Positions 1 through 8,043 are shown, counted from the stretch's first letter. The stretch is 42,666 nt of DNA from CAYWRO01 sp964460345 (GCA_964460345.1 CAYWRO010000028.1:1-42666); one strand, 5' to 3'. Translations and numbers: made by a program. Notes: generated by a model not told the origin, from the letters alone.

Positions 1-1134
1 GGGGCCGCGCTCGATGATGTTGCCTTCGAGCAGCGAGTCGATCAGCGCGACGTCGCCCGGCCCGCTCTCCTCGAGGTTGCCCTCGACGGTTGCGCCGCTC
101 TCGAGGCGGATGCCGCCGAAGCCGCGCTCGGCGGCGTTGCCCGTGAGGAGGCCGTCTTCCTCGATGAGGATGTCGCCGACGCCGCGTTCGGTGATGTTGC
201 CCGTTACTTCGCCCTCGGCGGTGATCACGATGTCGCCGTCGCCGTCTTCATCGATGTTGCCGGTGACCAGGCCGCCGTCGACGACGACCGAGCCGGCGCC
301 GGACTGGCGGATGTTGCCCTCGACGGTGCCGAGGATCGTGAGCGTGCCGTCGACGATGCGGATGTTGTCCTCGATCGTCTCATCGGCGGCGATCGTCGTG
401 TCGCCCATGTAGACGATGTCGTCGGCGCCGCCGTCGCTGCCGAGCTCCTTGCGGTCCATCTTGTCGGCGCGCCAGTGCTTGCCGTCGCGGGCGAAGTCGC
501 CGGGGCGGAAGGAGAGGACGATGCGGTCATCGTCGCTCAGGTCATTGTCGACGATGATCTGAATCGTCAGCCCGCCCGGCCCCGTCATGCGCGTGACGGA
601 AACGCCGACCATCCCCCCCACCTCCCCATCGCCGTTGAGATCGCCGAAGTCGGCCGCATCGTTCAGGTTCGTGAGGCACCAGCCGTTGCCGTTCGCGCCG
701 AAGCGCTTCTGGCCGGACTCGGGGGACCACCAGTACGTGACGACCTGGCCGTCTTCGGTGAGCCCGACGATGTTCATCGCGCGCCACGGCGTGAACGTTG
801 CGCTGAGCGAGCGCTGCTTGAGCCCGGAGGCGACGCCCGTCTCGTCGCTGATGTTGGTCAGGTTCCACCGGAAGGCGCCGTCGCCGTCGGGGTCGTGCAC
901 CGCGCCGCCGTGCCACAGCGCCCACACATCGCCGTCGCTCGTCTGGAACCAGTAGTTCTCGCCGTTCCAGTCCGTGCGCGCGTAGACGCCGTCGAGCCCC
1001 GCATCCTCCATGATCACCGCGACTTCCTCGCGGGTTATGTCGGCGCTGAAGGCCTCATCGAACTCGGCCACGAAGGCATCGGCGGCCGCGGAGAGCAGTT
1101 GCCGCGCTTCAAGCGTTTCGAAGATTGCGCTCAT
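1..1134 (-). CDS. Secreted LEPR-XLL-motif protein with 20-residue repeats (C-terminus cut by window edge)
   Basis: The frame is open from an ATG at 1134 to base 1, giving 378 codons with no stop, so the C-terminus lies outside the window. The start is supported by CAGGAG about 9 nt upstream. Residues 6-16 (ETLEARQLLSA) match the N-terminal motif of planctomycete exported proteins. Residues about 50-150 contain a Trp-rich segment (NGENYWFQTSDGDVWALWHG, then VVTYWWSPES) of no fold I recognise. From about residue 255 onwards run repeats of about 20 residues, pattern VxGNxxExGxGDIxI, suggesting a stacked beta-solenoid. The whole layout matches the gene at 3340-4641, which ends about 15 residues beyond the equivalent of this cut. 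Role unknown; a surface or matrix protein is inferred. Confidence 0.85.
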   Translation of the reverse strand, partial: MSAIFETLEARQLLSAAADAFVAEFDEAFSADITREEVAVIMEDAGLDGVYARTDWNGENYWFQTSDGDVWALWHGGAVHDPDGDGAFRWNLTNISDETGVASGLKQRSLSATFTPWRAMNIVGLTEDGQVVTYWWSPESGQKRFGANGNGWCLTNLNDAADFGDLNGDGEVGGMVGVSVTRMTGPGGLTIQIIVDNDLSDDDRIVLSFRPGDFARDGKHWRADKMDRKELGSDGGADDIVYMGDTTIAADETIEDNIRIVDGTLTILGTVEGNIRQSGAGSVVVDGGLVTGNIDEDGDGDIVITAEGEVTGNITERGVGDILIEEDGLLTGNAAERGFGGIRLESGATVEGNLEESGPGDVALIDSLLEGNIIERGP

Positions 1135-1442
1135 CGTCACAACTCCTGTCTTTGAAGGGTCGCCTCGTCCCCACCCCGCCCGCAGTCGACTCGCCATCGC
1201 CGTGCGTGGCGCCGTCGCCGGCCGATTTTCGGCCATCGGCTCGCGAGATCAAGGCACAGAGAGTCTACCACCCCGTCGATGGGATGCCACCCGTTCAGAA
1301 ACCGGCCGCAGCGCGGCCAACGAGGGCTGCAGCACGAACACTTGCGCTGCCGTGCGGGGCGCGAGATCGCCTCAGGCGGCCGCGCGGGCCGTCACCAGCC
1401 TTGGTTGCGGGGTTGCAGCGCGGTCGCGCCAGGCGTCTGCGG
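1135..1442. other. Gene-free gap
   Basis: About 308 bases lie between the start of one minus-strand gene and the stop of the next. The only structure I see is a short palindrome, GGCCGATTTTCGGCC, near 1219-1233. Short frames here give low-complexity Arg/Ala-rich translations and are not credible genes. Confidence 0.5.
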
Positions 1443-2102
1443 CTACGCCGCCATCCGCGAGCGCAGCAGCGGCTCGCTTCCATCGACGGTGCCGAAGGTC
1501 ACGCTCGTCTGCGCGCTGCCGATGCTCGATCGCCCGCCGCGCTGCGAGACGATGCGGTACGAGATCTCGCGCGCGCCCACCGGCACGCGCGTGTCCATCC
1601 ACCTTTTGAAGCGTCCGGAGCCGACGAGCACGAACCTGCCGTGGTCGACCGCGCGGTAGATCTCGAAGGTCTGGCCGTGGGCGAGCGAGCCCTCCCACGT
1701 GAGCGCCACGGGTCCATCGGAGCGCGGCTCAGCGCGCAGGTTGCGCGCCGGCTCCGGCGGCGGCGTCGGGCGCGGCCTGCGCGGCATGGGGATGCTCGCG
1801 TGCATGTACACATCGGCGTCGTCCTCGATGCGCGCTGTGGCGCGGATCGTCGCCATCGCCGCCGAACCGTGCCGCCGCAGCGCATCGGCCTTCGCGTTGA
1901 GCTGATCCGTCTTGCACTGCGCAACGTCGCGCGCCTGCCGCGCTGCGCGGCCGGCCTCTTCGGCCTCCGACACGAGCGCGGCGATCTGCGCCACCTGCTC
2001 GACGGTGAGCCCGATGCGGGCCGGGTCCGCCTGCCAGGCGGGCAGGTGCAGGCGATAGAACTCGATCATCTCATCACGGTTGCGGGGGACGATGTGTGTC
2101 AT
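1443..2102 (-). CDS. Helical plus FN3-like protein, paralog of the gene at 40939-41610
   Basis: A 219-residue protein. I chose the ATG at 2102 (MTHIVPRNRD) because it aligns with the start of its paralog (MSDIVPKTQD); the frame stays open upstream but into repeat-derived sequence. Residues 1-90 are predicted helical and Ala-rich. A conserved block (AAMATIRATA, then DDADVYMHASIP) leads into a Pro-rich linker at 105-120. Residues about 118-210 look like one fibronectin type III-like beta-sandwich (LTWEG, FEIYRAVD, YRIVSQRG). I know this architecture only from uncharacterised bacterial proteins. No signal peptide is visible. There is no strong ribosome site, in contrast to the paralog. It sits between two LEPR-XLL-like genes, so a surface-associated role is possible but unproven. 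Confidence 0.75.
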   Translation of the reverse strand: MTHIVPRNRDEMIEFYRLHLPAWQADPARIGLTVEQVAQIAALVSEAEEAGRAARQARDVAQCKTDQLNAKADALRRHGSAAMATIRATARIEDDADVYMHASIPMPRRPRPTPPPEPARNLRAEPRSDGPVALTWEGSLAHGQTFEIYRAVDHGRFVLVGSGRFKRWMDTRVPVGAREISYRIVSQRGGRSSIGSAQTSVTFGTVDGSEPLLRSRMAA

Positions 2103-2144
2103 GGCTGTTCTCAGGCTAAAGGCGTCGGGCTGGAGACTTGGGGG

Positions 2145-2186
2145 ATCGGAGAGAGACGAAGAGAGGGAGAGACGAAGAGACGAAGT
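2145..2186. repeat. Degenerate tandem word array (GAGACGAAGA)
   Basis: A short run of imperfect copies of a 10-nt purine-rich word, GAGACGAAGA, lies upstream of the FN3-like gene and beside the 21-bp array. It has the same character as the other short-word arrays in this window. Confidence 0.6.
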
Positions 2187-2243
2187 GGCCCCTGCCTTTA
2201 TCGTCAGCCCCGAGGCCGGACTTAAGGCGGCTGCAATGTAAAT

Positions 2244-2432
2244 TTGACGGCCTTCAACGCCCCCTTGCCGCGCTTCAACGCGGTGCGGACGCCCTTCAAC
2301 GCGCAATTGTCGCGCTTCAACACGCCGCCGAAGCGCGTCAAAGCCGCTTTGAAGCGCGTCAAAACGACTTTGACGCGCCTCAACGCCCCTTTGACGGCCG
2401 TCAACGCGCCATTGTTGCGCGTCACACGCTCA
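2244..2432. repeat. 21-bp tandem array A, nine imperfect copies
   Basis: Nine consecutive 21-bp units start at 2244, 2265, 2286, 2307, 2328, 2349, 2370, 2391 and 2412. The consensus is roughly TTGACGCGC followed by (T/G)TCAACGCGCCN. A tenth unit begins at 2433 and decays. Because 21 is a multiple of three, several frames stay open and give heptad-like peptides (GALKAVK, AALTRFG). These look like a by-product, not a gene. The array begins 142 bp upstream of the FN3-like gene start. A second 21-bp array lies upstream of that gene's paralog at the other end of the window. Confidence 0.9.
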
Positions 2433-2521
2433 TTGAAGGTCCATATAACACGTGCAGGCCGCTCATTGTGACCTGTGGAGGGCTGCGGAGGATCACGAGG
2501 AGGGGACAGAAGGTCCTCTGT

Positions 2522-2594
2522 CTCTCTCTGTGCTCTCTGTGGGCTCTGTGTTTAAGAAGAATTGAAACACAGAGAACACAGAGGGCACAGAGAA
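2522..2594. repeat. Inverted CACAGAG-word array forming a long hairpin (first copy)
   Basis: The left arm repeats CTCTGTG and the right arm repeats CACAGAG, around a loop of about 10 nt (AAGAAGAATTG). The stem is about 28-30 bp and imperfect. The same structure recurs at 2984-3056 through the 462-bp duplication, and a related one sits at 34327-34442. Confidence 0.85.
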
Positions 2595-2634
2595 GGGATC
2601 GAGGCCCGCTGCGGAGAGACAACGCCGTGGGGAT

Positions 2635-2768
2635 TTCTCACGCAGAGGCGCAGAGACGCAGAGAAATGGAAGTGTTGAGAGAAGGATGACGGCCTCAATC
2701 GCTTCATCCGCACCCCATCCCCGTCCCATCACATCTCCTTCTCTGCGCCCCTGCGCCTCTGCGTGAGC
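2635..2768. repeat. Inverted CGCAGAGG-word array (first copy)
   Basis: TTCTCACGCAGAGGCGCAGA and following bases (left arm, 2635-2666) are mirrored by CTGCGCCTCTGCGTGAG (right arm, 2739-2767), about 70 nt apart. A second copy is at 3097-3230 by duplication. It is a different word from the neighbouring CACAGAG hairpin but has the same architecture. Confidence 0.8.
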
Positions 2769-2983
2769 ATTCTTCTTCTCCGTGCCCCTCCGTGAATCTC
2801 CGTGGTCCAATGCAGGAGCGATCGTCGCCTCTGAAGCCGCCTCAACGCCCCTTTGACGGCCGTCAACGCGCCATTGTTGCGCGTCAAACGCTGATTGAAG
2901 GTCCATATAACACATGCAGGCCGCTCATTGTGACCTGTGGAGGGCTGCGGAGGATCACGAGGAGGGGACAGAAGGTCCTCTGT

Positions 2984-3056
2984 CTCTCTCTGTGCTCTCT
3001 GTGGGCTCTGTGTTTAAGAAGAATTGAAACACAGAGAACACAGAGGGCACAGAGAA
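2984..3056. repeat. Inverted CACAGAG-word array (second copy)
   Basis: Copy of the 2522-2594 hairpin shifted by 462 bp. Confidence 0.85.
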
Positions 3057-3096
3057 GGGATCGAGGCCCGCTGCGGAGAGACAACGCCGTGGGGAT

Positions 3097-3230
3097 TTCT
3101 CACGCAGAGGCGCAGAGACGCAGAGAAATGGAAGTGTTGAGAGAAGGATGACGGCCTCAATCGCTTCATCCGCACCCCATCCCCGTCCCATCACATCTCC
3201 TTCTCTGCGCCCCTGCGCCTCTGCGTGAGC
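3097..3230. repeat. Inverted CGCAGAGG-word array (second copy)
   Basis: Copy of the 2635-2768 structure shifted by 462 bp. Confidence 0.8.
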
Positions 3231-3292
3231 ATTCTCCTCCTCCGTGCCCCCCCGCGCATCTCCGTGGTTCACCGCAACCGCGCCACTTCTCT

Positions 3293-3333
3293 CCGAATCT
3301 GCGCTAATCTGCGTCAATCTGCGGATAACTCCC
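3293..3333. repeat. Tandem word array (AATCTGCGTC)
   Basis: Three to four imperfect copies of a 10-nt word (GAATCTGCGC, TAATCTGCGT, CAATCTGCGG) lie just downstream of the stop codon at 3340-3342 of the minus-strand LEPR-XLL-like gene. No inverted partner is seen. Confidence 0.7.
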
Positions 3334-3339
3334 CTCCGA

Positions 3340-4641
3340 TCACCCCGACTGTTCGACATCCCCCTCCACCGTCGCCGTCGCCGCGACGGTCACCATCCCC
3401 GGGCCGCGTTCGATGACGTTGCCGTCGATGTGGCTGAGGCCGAGGACTTCGATCGAGCCGAAGTCGCCCTCTTCGAGATTGCCGTCGACGCGCGAGTCGA
3501 CGACGCGGATGTCGCCGCCGGAGCCGCCGATGGCGTTGCCCTCCAGGATCGAGCCGGCGAAGATGAGAATGTCCCCCTCGCCCCCCTCGAGCGCGTTGCC
3601 TTCGACCGTCGAGCCGTTGTCGATGCGGATGTCGCCCTGGCCGTGCTCCATCGCGTTGCCGGCGAGGAAGGCGTTGGTGTCGACGATGATGTCGCCGGCG
3701 TCGCGCTCCTCGGCGTTGCCTTCCACGCGGCCGCCGTTGATGATTTGAATGTCGCCGCCGAAGTGTTCATCGATGTTGCCGGTGACGGTCCCGCCGTCGA
3801 CGATGACCGAGCCGGCGCCGCGCTGCTCGATGTTGCCCTCGACGCGGCCGCGGACGGTGAGCGTGCCGTCGGTGATGGTGATGTTCTGCGAGATTGTTTC
3901 GCCCGCCTGGATCGTCTGGTCCCCCACCGCGCCGGGACCGCCGCCGGAGCCGTCGCCTGGCGTGCCGCCGCCGTTGGGTCCGCGGCGGTGGGCGGCCCAC
4001 TCGCGTCCGCTCGGCGTCGTCTGCCCCGGCGTGAAGGTGATCGCGACGTGCTGCTCGTGCAGGGCGTCATCGTCGGCGAGGATGACGATGGTGTCCCCCT
4101 CCATGCGCGTGAGCGTGTCGCCGGTGAAGGCGGGCGGCGGGCCGGTCTGCGAAAAGTCCGTGACCTCGTTGATGTTCGTGAGCGACCAGCCGTTGCCATT
4201 CACGCCGAAGCCGCGCGCGCCCGCCTCCGGCGACCACCAGTAGGTGACGACCTCGCCCGCGCCGTTGAGCGCGACGATGTTCATCGCGCCCCAGGGCGTG
4301 AAGGTGCCGCTGAGGGAGTTCGCCTGCAGCGGCACGACCACGCCCGCGGCGTCGGTGATGCTCGTGAGCGACCAGTCGAACGCGCCGTCACCGTCGTCGT
4401 CGCTCGCCGCGCCGCCGTGCCAGACCGCGAAGACCTCGCCGGAGGAAGTCTGGAACCAGTAGTTCTCGCCGCCCCAGGCCGTCTGCGCGTAGGCGTCGTC
4501 CAGCGCCGCCTCCGCCATGATGACCGCCATCTGCTGCGTGGTCAGCTCGCGGTCGTCAAGCTGGTCGAACGCCGCGACGAACGCATCCCCATCTCCGGCG
4601 AGCAACTGCCGCCGCTCCAGCGCTTCGAGCAAGGTTCGCAT
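3340..4641 (-). CDS. Secreted LEPR-XLL-motif protein with 20-residue repeats
   Basis: 433 residues. The ATG at 4641 is chosen because AGGAG lies about 10 nt upstream and the protein then starts with the export-type motif (residues 6-15, EALERRQLLA); a longer frame upstream is not needed. Residues 57-140 hold a Trp-rich domain shared with the gene at 1-1134 (NYWFQTSSGEVFAVWHGG; VVTYWWSPEA). A Gly/Pro-rich hinge at about 220-240 leads to about nine units of 20 residues (e.g. RVEGNAEERDAGDIIVDTNA) from about 247 to the end, ending VEGDVEQSG. A right-handed solenoid is likely. I see no C-terminal membrane anchor. It is a full-length paralog of the truncated left-edge gene; function unknown. Confidence 0.88.
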   Translation of the reverse strand: MRTLLEALERRQLLAGDGDAFVAAFDQLDDRELTTQQMAVIMAEAALDDAYAQTAWGGENYWFQTSSGEVFAVWHGGAASDDDGDGAFDWSLTSITDAAGVVVPLQANSLSGTFTPWGAMNIVALNGAGEVVTYWWSPEAGARGFGVNGNGWSLTNINEVTDFSQTGPPPAFTGDTLTRMEGDTIVILADDDALHEQHVAITFTPGQTTPSGREWAAHRRGPNGGGTPGDGSGGGPGAVGDQTIQAGETISQNITITDGTLTVRGRVEGNIEQRGAGSVIVDGGTVTGNIDEHFGGDIQIINGGRVEGNAEERDAGDIIVDTNAFLAGNAMEHGQGDIRIDNGSTVEGNALEGGEGDILIFAGSILEGNAIGGSGGDIRVVDSRVDGNLEEGDFGSIEVLGLSHIDGNVIERGPGMVTVAATATVEGDVEQSG

Positions 4642-4809
4642 GAGACGTCTCCTGTGCTGTGATGGATGTGCCGGGAGCGCGAGCCGCACGCTGCGCCCGG
4701 CGAGACTCACGCACCGTAGGAGATGCCCGCCACCGCGCCCCATGAGAACGCCGCCCCGGCGCGCGAGAGCGGCGCGCGGCGGCGCTGGGCGGATCTTCTC
4801 ATGCGCTCA

Positions 4810-4840
4810 AACGAAAACGCGGCCTGAAAGCCGGGCCGCG
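4810..4840 (-). terminator. Rho-independent terminator of the hpd-DUF4160-DUF2442 unit
   Basis: On the minus strand CGCGGCC, a 9-nt loop and GGCCGCG (bases 4840 to 4818) are followed by TTTTCGTTTG. It lies 47 nt past the DUF2442 stop codon, as expected for the end of that transcript. Confidence 0.85.
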
Positions 4841-4886
4841 TGTAAGACTGACTGCTGCGTTAGCGCCGCCATGGCGGCCAGGAGGC

Positions 4887-5363
4887 TCACCCGGCCCGGC
4901 GTTCGGAATCCGGGCCCGGCTCGATCGCGCCCATGCGCTTGAGTGTCTCGAAGAGTTCGGCGAGCCGCTCCTTCGAAAAGGCCGCGCCGAGGCGCGCGGC
5001 GATCTCGTCGATGCTCATCGACGCCCCGCCGCTCCCCGCAGCGGCCGCGAGCAAGCGCTCCAGGTCCGCCGCGGAAAGAGACGGCCGACCCGTGAGCGTC
5101 CGGTCCGGGTGTCCGTGGACGATGCCGGCGGTCGAGAGATCCAGGTCCAGCGTCGACCAGTGAATCCCCTGCCCCGCGCCGATCAACCGCCACGTTGCAC
5201 GATCCGCCGGCGCGGCGGCTTCGAGGATCGGGTACAACGACAGCGGCGACGCCACGACGCGGCCGTCGCGCAGCCGCACGACGAGGTACTCGCTGCCCTT
5301 TGCGCCGAAGAAGGCGACATCCGCGGCCAGGGGCTGATCAACCGAAGTACTGGCGCCAGGCAT
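4887..5363 (-). CDS. DUF2442-domain protein
   Basis: 158 residues. The N-terminal 75 residues match the DUF2442 pattern: a short beta-rich unit reading a side-chain-binding sequence (LRDGRVVASPLSLYPILEAA, then WRLIGAGQGIHWSTLDLDLS). The C-terminal part (about 95-150) is an additional helical segment not needed for the domain. The start overlaps the DUF4160 gene by 26 bp and has AGGAG 8 nt upstream, so the two are translated as a pair. DUF4160-DUF2442 pairs are widespread and have been proposed to act as toxin-antitoxin-like modules; nothing in the sequence proves that here. A terminator follows at 4810-4840. Confidence 0.85.
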   Translation of the reverse strand: MPGASTSVDQPLAADVAFFGAKGSEYLVVRLRDGRVVASPLSLYPILEAAAPADRATWRLIGAGQGIHWSTLDLDLSTAGIVHGHPDRTLTGRPSLSAADLERLLAAAAGSGGASMSIDEIAARLGAAFSKERLAELFETLKRMGAIEPGPDSERRAG

Positions 5364-5595
5364 CGATGAACTCCTGCTGCCGCTGCGAAAGGATCTCCTC
5401 GACTCGCTTCAACTGCGCCGGCTTGAACCCTTCGCTGTTCGCCATCGATCGATCCTCAAGCCACCACTTCCCGACCGCTTCGGCCTTTTCCACGTGGATG
5501 TGCGGCGGCTCGTGCCCCTCGTTGGAGTAGAAGAAGAACCGGTAGCCGTCCTCGACGTGTATGGTGGGCATCGGCCTGAGGGATGGTCGAGACAT
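5338..5595 (-). CDS. DUF4160-domain protein
   Basis: 85 residues. The core MPTIHVEDGYRFFFYSNEG and PPHIHVEK are the hallmark of DUF4160. I chose the ATG at 5595 because it shares one base with the hpd stop codon (TGATG), which suggests coupled translation; the family's usual start would be the ATG at 5571, which lacks a ribosome site, so that start remains possible. The C-terminal helix (QLKRVEEILSQRQQEFIDAW) is intact. It overlaps DUF2442 downstream. Its position behind a catabolic gene, not in a free-standing module, is unusual. Confidence 0.88.
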   Translation of the reverse strand: MSRPSLRPMPTIHVEDGYRFFFYSNEGHEPPHIHVEKAEAVGKWWLEDRSMANSEGFKPAQLKRVEEILSQRQQEFIDAWRQYFG

Positions 5596-6803
5596 CACAG
5601 GTTTCCGCGCCGCTCCTGCTCGATCTCCAGCGCCTCGAAGAGCGCCTTGAAGTTCCCCTTGCCGAAGCTCTGGCTGCCGCGGCGGCAGATGATCTCGAAG
5701 AAGAGCGTCGGGCGGTCCTGCAGCGGCTTGGTGAAGAGCTGGAGGAGATAGCCCTCATCGTCGGCGTCGACGAGGATGCCGAGCTCCTTGATGCGGTCGT
5801 GGTCTTCCCGCACCGCCTCGTGCCCGTTGGCCTGCAGCGTCTTGTTCACGCGGTCCCAGACGAGCTCGTAGTAGGTGTCGGGCAGGTTCAGGAAATCCAC
5901 GCCGCGGCGGCGAAGTTCGGCGACGCTGTGGAGCTCATCGTCGGTGCGGAGGGCCAGGTGCTGCACGCCCGGCGTCATGTCGTGCCACTCGAGATATTCG
6001 AGGATCTGGCTCTTCTTCTTGCCGGGGGCGGGCTCGTTGATCGGCATCTTGATGAGGTGGTTGCCGGAGGCCATCACCTTGCTCATCAGGGCCGAATATT
6101 CCGTGGAGATGTCCGCATCATCGAAGTGCTTGAACATCTTGAAGCCCATGACATCTTCATACCACTTGACCCACTCGTTCATCTTCCCTTCTTCGACGTT
6201 GCCGACGCAGTGGTCGACGTACTTGAGCCCGCACGGGTGCTTCTTGTTGTAGTCGTTGAGCCCGAGCCCCTCGATCTTGCGGAAGCCGGGCATTGCCATG
6301 CCCCCCTGCTTCACGTTGGTGAGGGCGTAGTCGCCGGTGCGGCTCACGAAGGAGTGGATCGCGCGGCCGTACGCCTTGATGCCGGCGGTGGTGACGCTGC
6401 CGCGCTCGTCGGAGAAGGTGACGGGCTCGTACGCGGACTCGCCGCCGTTGCGCAAGGCCTGCTCGTAGGCGGCTTCCGCGTCGAAGACGGTCAGCGCGAC
6501 GTCCTTGACGCCGTCGCCGAAGCGGCGGATCTCGTCGGCGGCGGGGTGATCGCCGGAGAGCGGCGTATCCAGCAGCAGGCGAATGTTCCCCTGCGTGAGC
6601 CAGTAGTACGCGTGCTCGCGCTGCCCGCCGGGAAGATTGCTGGTCGTCAGGTCGCTGACCTGGTCGATCTGGAAGCCGAACGTGTGGGCATAGAAGTACG
6701 CGGCCTGCTTGGCGTTGCCGACGTAAAAGCGGACGTGGTCGACGTCAATCAGCGCAAGCGGGTCGGCCTTGACGTTGGGCTGGGCGGTGGTGGCGGTGGT
6801 CAT
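5595..6803 (-). CDS. hpd: 4-hydroxyphenylpyruvate dioxygenase
   Basis: 402 residues, normal for the family (about 350-400). The enzyme converts 4-hydroxyphenylpyruvate and O2 to homogentisate and CO2 in tyrosine breakdown, using Fe(II). The three iron ligands of the vicinal-oxygen-chelate fold are visible: His198 (YVDHCVGN), His282 (VQHLAL) and Glu370 (TLFFEII). The ATG at 6803 has AAGGAG 5 nt upstream and is preferred over one 24 nt earlier. The next genes, DUF4160 and DUF2442, follow with overlaps and share a terminator. No homogentisate dioxygenase or fumarylacetoacetase is in the window. Confidence 0.97.
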   Translation of the reverse strand: MTTATTAQPNVKADPLALIDVDHVRFYVGNAKQAAYFYAHTFGFQIDQVSDLTTSNLPGGQREHAYYWLTQGNIRLLLDTPLSGDHPAADEIRRFGDGVKDVALTVFDAEAAYEQALRNGGESAYEPVTFSDERGSVTTAGIKAYGRAIHSFVSRTGDYALTNVKQGGMAMPGFRKIEGLGLNDYNKKHPCGLKYVDHCVGNVEEGKMNEWVKWYEDVMGFKMFKHFDDADISTEYSALMSKVMASGNHLIKMPINEPAPGKKKSQILEYLEWHDMTPGVQHLALRTDDELHSVAELRRRGVDFLNLPDTYYELVWDRVNKTLQANGHEAVREDHDRIKELGILVDADDEGYLLQLFTKPLQDRPTLFFEIICRRGSQSFGKGNFKALFEALEIEQERRGNL

Positions 6804-7209
6804 CGGTACTCCTTCTGGTACAAGCACTTAGAACCGCAGCCGCGGACGGCAGACCGGCAGCCGTCCGCCGCGGTCCTCAGCATCGGGCTGTGCCGTTATG
6901 CGACTGTTTTCCCCGACTATAGGATCCGCATCCCGGCTCCGGGCTGATTTGAACGGCTGACCCGGGAGACTCGCGACCGGCGTTGATTCGTTTGGGCATT
7001 GTTCCCCATGGCGGGGCTTCGGACCGTTGCCTTTCAAGGAAACAGGCCTAAACTCCCGACCATTCGGTGAACGGGCCGATTCGGACCGGGATGGCCATGG
7101 CGGCCCTCAGACGCACCCCCCGAACGGCGGCTTTGATCCGACCACTCGCTCACGGCCCGCCTTGTTCGCAAAGACTCGCGAAGGCGCGCGCTTCACGGTG
7201 ACCGGGCTG
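6804..7209. other. Divergent intergenic region
   Basis: About 400 bases separate the divergent starts of hpd and the pseudokinase gene and should hold both promoters. A TATAGT-like hexamer on the minus strand near 6917-6922 could be an hpd -10 element, but I find no convincing -35. A 69-residue minus-strand frame at 6828-7037 looks non-coding. Confidence 0.4.
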
Positions 7210-8007
7210 ATGATAGAAACAGACACTGCCAATCGGCCGACCATCGGCCGCTACACGCTCACAAGACTCCTCCAGCCGACCGCGCTCGCCGAGCGGTGGT
7301 TGGCGGTCCACGCCAATGACCATTCGAGTCATGTGCTCTACCGGTTCGCGCCGTGCCACGACAAGGCGGAACAGCGCCGCTTCATGGCTGCGGTGGCCCG
7401 GCTGAGCGCCGTCGAGCACCCGCACCTGCTGCGGATCGAGCAGTTCTCCTTCGACCGCGGCGCCCGGCCGTGGCTCATCACGCCCTTCAATGGCGATGTA
7501 GACGGCATCACGACCCTGCGCACGCTCCTCCGGTACAAGGGCGGGGAGATGAGCCCTGACGAGGCCGAACGCGCCCTCGTGCAGCTTCTGCAGGCCGTGC
7601 ACTTCGCCCACGATCTGGGCCTGCACCACGGCCCGATTGACATGAATGAGATCCATGTCGATCGCCGCGGCTCGCTGTACATCGAGCTTTATGGCCTCTC
7701 CCGCGCCATCCGCGGCGCCGGTGAAGCCAATCCCGAGACGATCCGCGACGAGGTTCGCTCGCTCGTTGAGATCGCCTACACGCTCATCACCGGTTTGCGC
7801 GCTGAAGAGCCGCTGATTCCGGCCGGCCGCCTCGTCAAGCGACTCAGCGGTGCGTGGGACGAGTGGTTCGATCACGGCCTGAATCCGGCCGGCGGCTTCG
7901 ATTCAGCCTCGGAAGCGATGGATGCCCTTCCGGCCGCCCGGGCCGCCCGCGGCGAGCGCCCGATTGTCCGCACACGTATCCGTCGCCTTCGGCCCGCCCG
8001 GCGCTAG
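7210..8007 (+). CDS. Kinase-fold protein lacking catalytic residues (probable pseudokinase)
   Basis: 265 residues from the ATG at 7210; the upstream in-frame stretch looks non-coding. The order of motifs follows a Ser/Thr kinase: an N-lobe start (IGRYTLTRLLQP, residues 12-23), an AVHFAHDLGLHHG segment where HRD should be, and a distal helical lobe. The catalytic loop reads HHGPIDMN (139-146): the HRD Asp is Gly and the following Lys is Ile, with only Asn146 kept. The DFG position reads ELYG. A glycine loop and the VAIK lysine are not clear. Phosphotransfer is therefore unlikely; a scaffold or regulatory role is inferred. No membrane segment is seen. It converges on a HEAT-repeat gene. Confidence 0.75.
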   Translation: MIETDTANRPTIGRYTLTRLLQPTALAERWLAVHANDHSSHVLYRFAPCHDKAEQRRFMAAVARLSAVEHPHLLRIEQFSFDRGARPWLITPFNGDVDGITTLRTLLRYKGGEMSPDEAERALVQLLQAVHFAHDLGLHHGPIDMNEIHVDRRGSLYIELYGLSRAIRGAGEANPETIRDEVRSLVEIAYTLITGLRAEEPLIPAGRLVKRLSGAWDEWFDHGLNPAGGFDSASEAMDALPAARAARGERPIVRTRIRRLRPARR

Positions 8008-8043
8008 TCGAAGAAGCCCTGCCGCGCAATCAAGCCATGATGG

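Larger units (their letters stand above)
2377..3267. repeat. 462-bp tandem direct duplication
   Basis: Sequence 2377-2805 recurs almost base for base at 2839-3267, offset exactly 462 bp, with a handful of substitutions. For example, a TCACACG is read TCAAACG in the second copy and ACGTGCAG becomes ACATGCAG. Each copy carries the end of the 21-bp array, a CACAGAG-word hairpin and a CGCAGAGG-word hairpin. The near identity implies a recent duplication. Frames across it, up to 140 residues, translate to low-complexity sequence on both strands and I do not call a gene. Confidence 0.9.

Noticed and set aside
475..1155. 226-residue plus-strand frame
   Set aside because: Antisense to the LEPR-XLL-like gene, which has the motif, repeats and ribosome site; the plus frame is compositional.
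2138..3359. Frames of 60-180 residues through the left repeat block, including heptad-like peptides
   Set aside because: Open in several frames at once, driven by the 21-bp period and word repeats; the 462-bp copies give the same frames by duplication.
6828..7037. 69-residue minus-strand frame upstream of hpd
   Set aside because: No ribosome site and no protein-like character; lies in a region that must hold divergent promoters.
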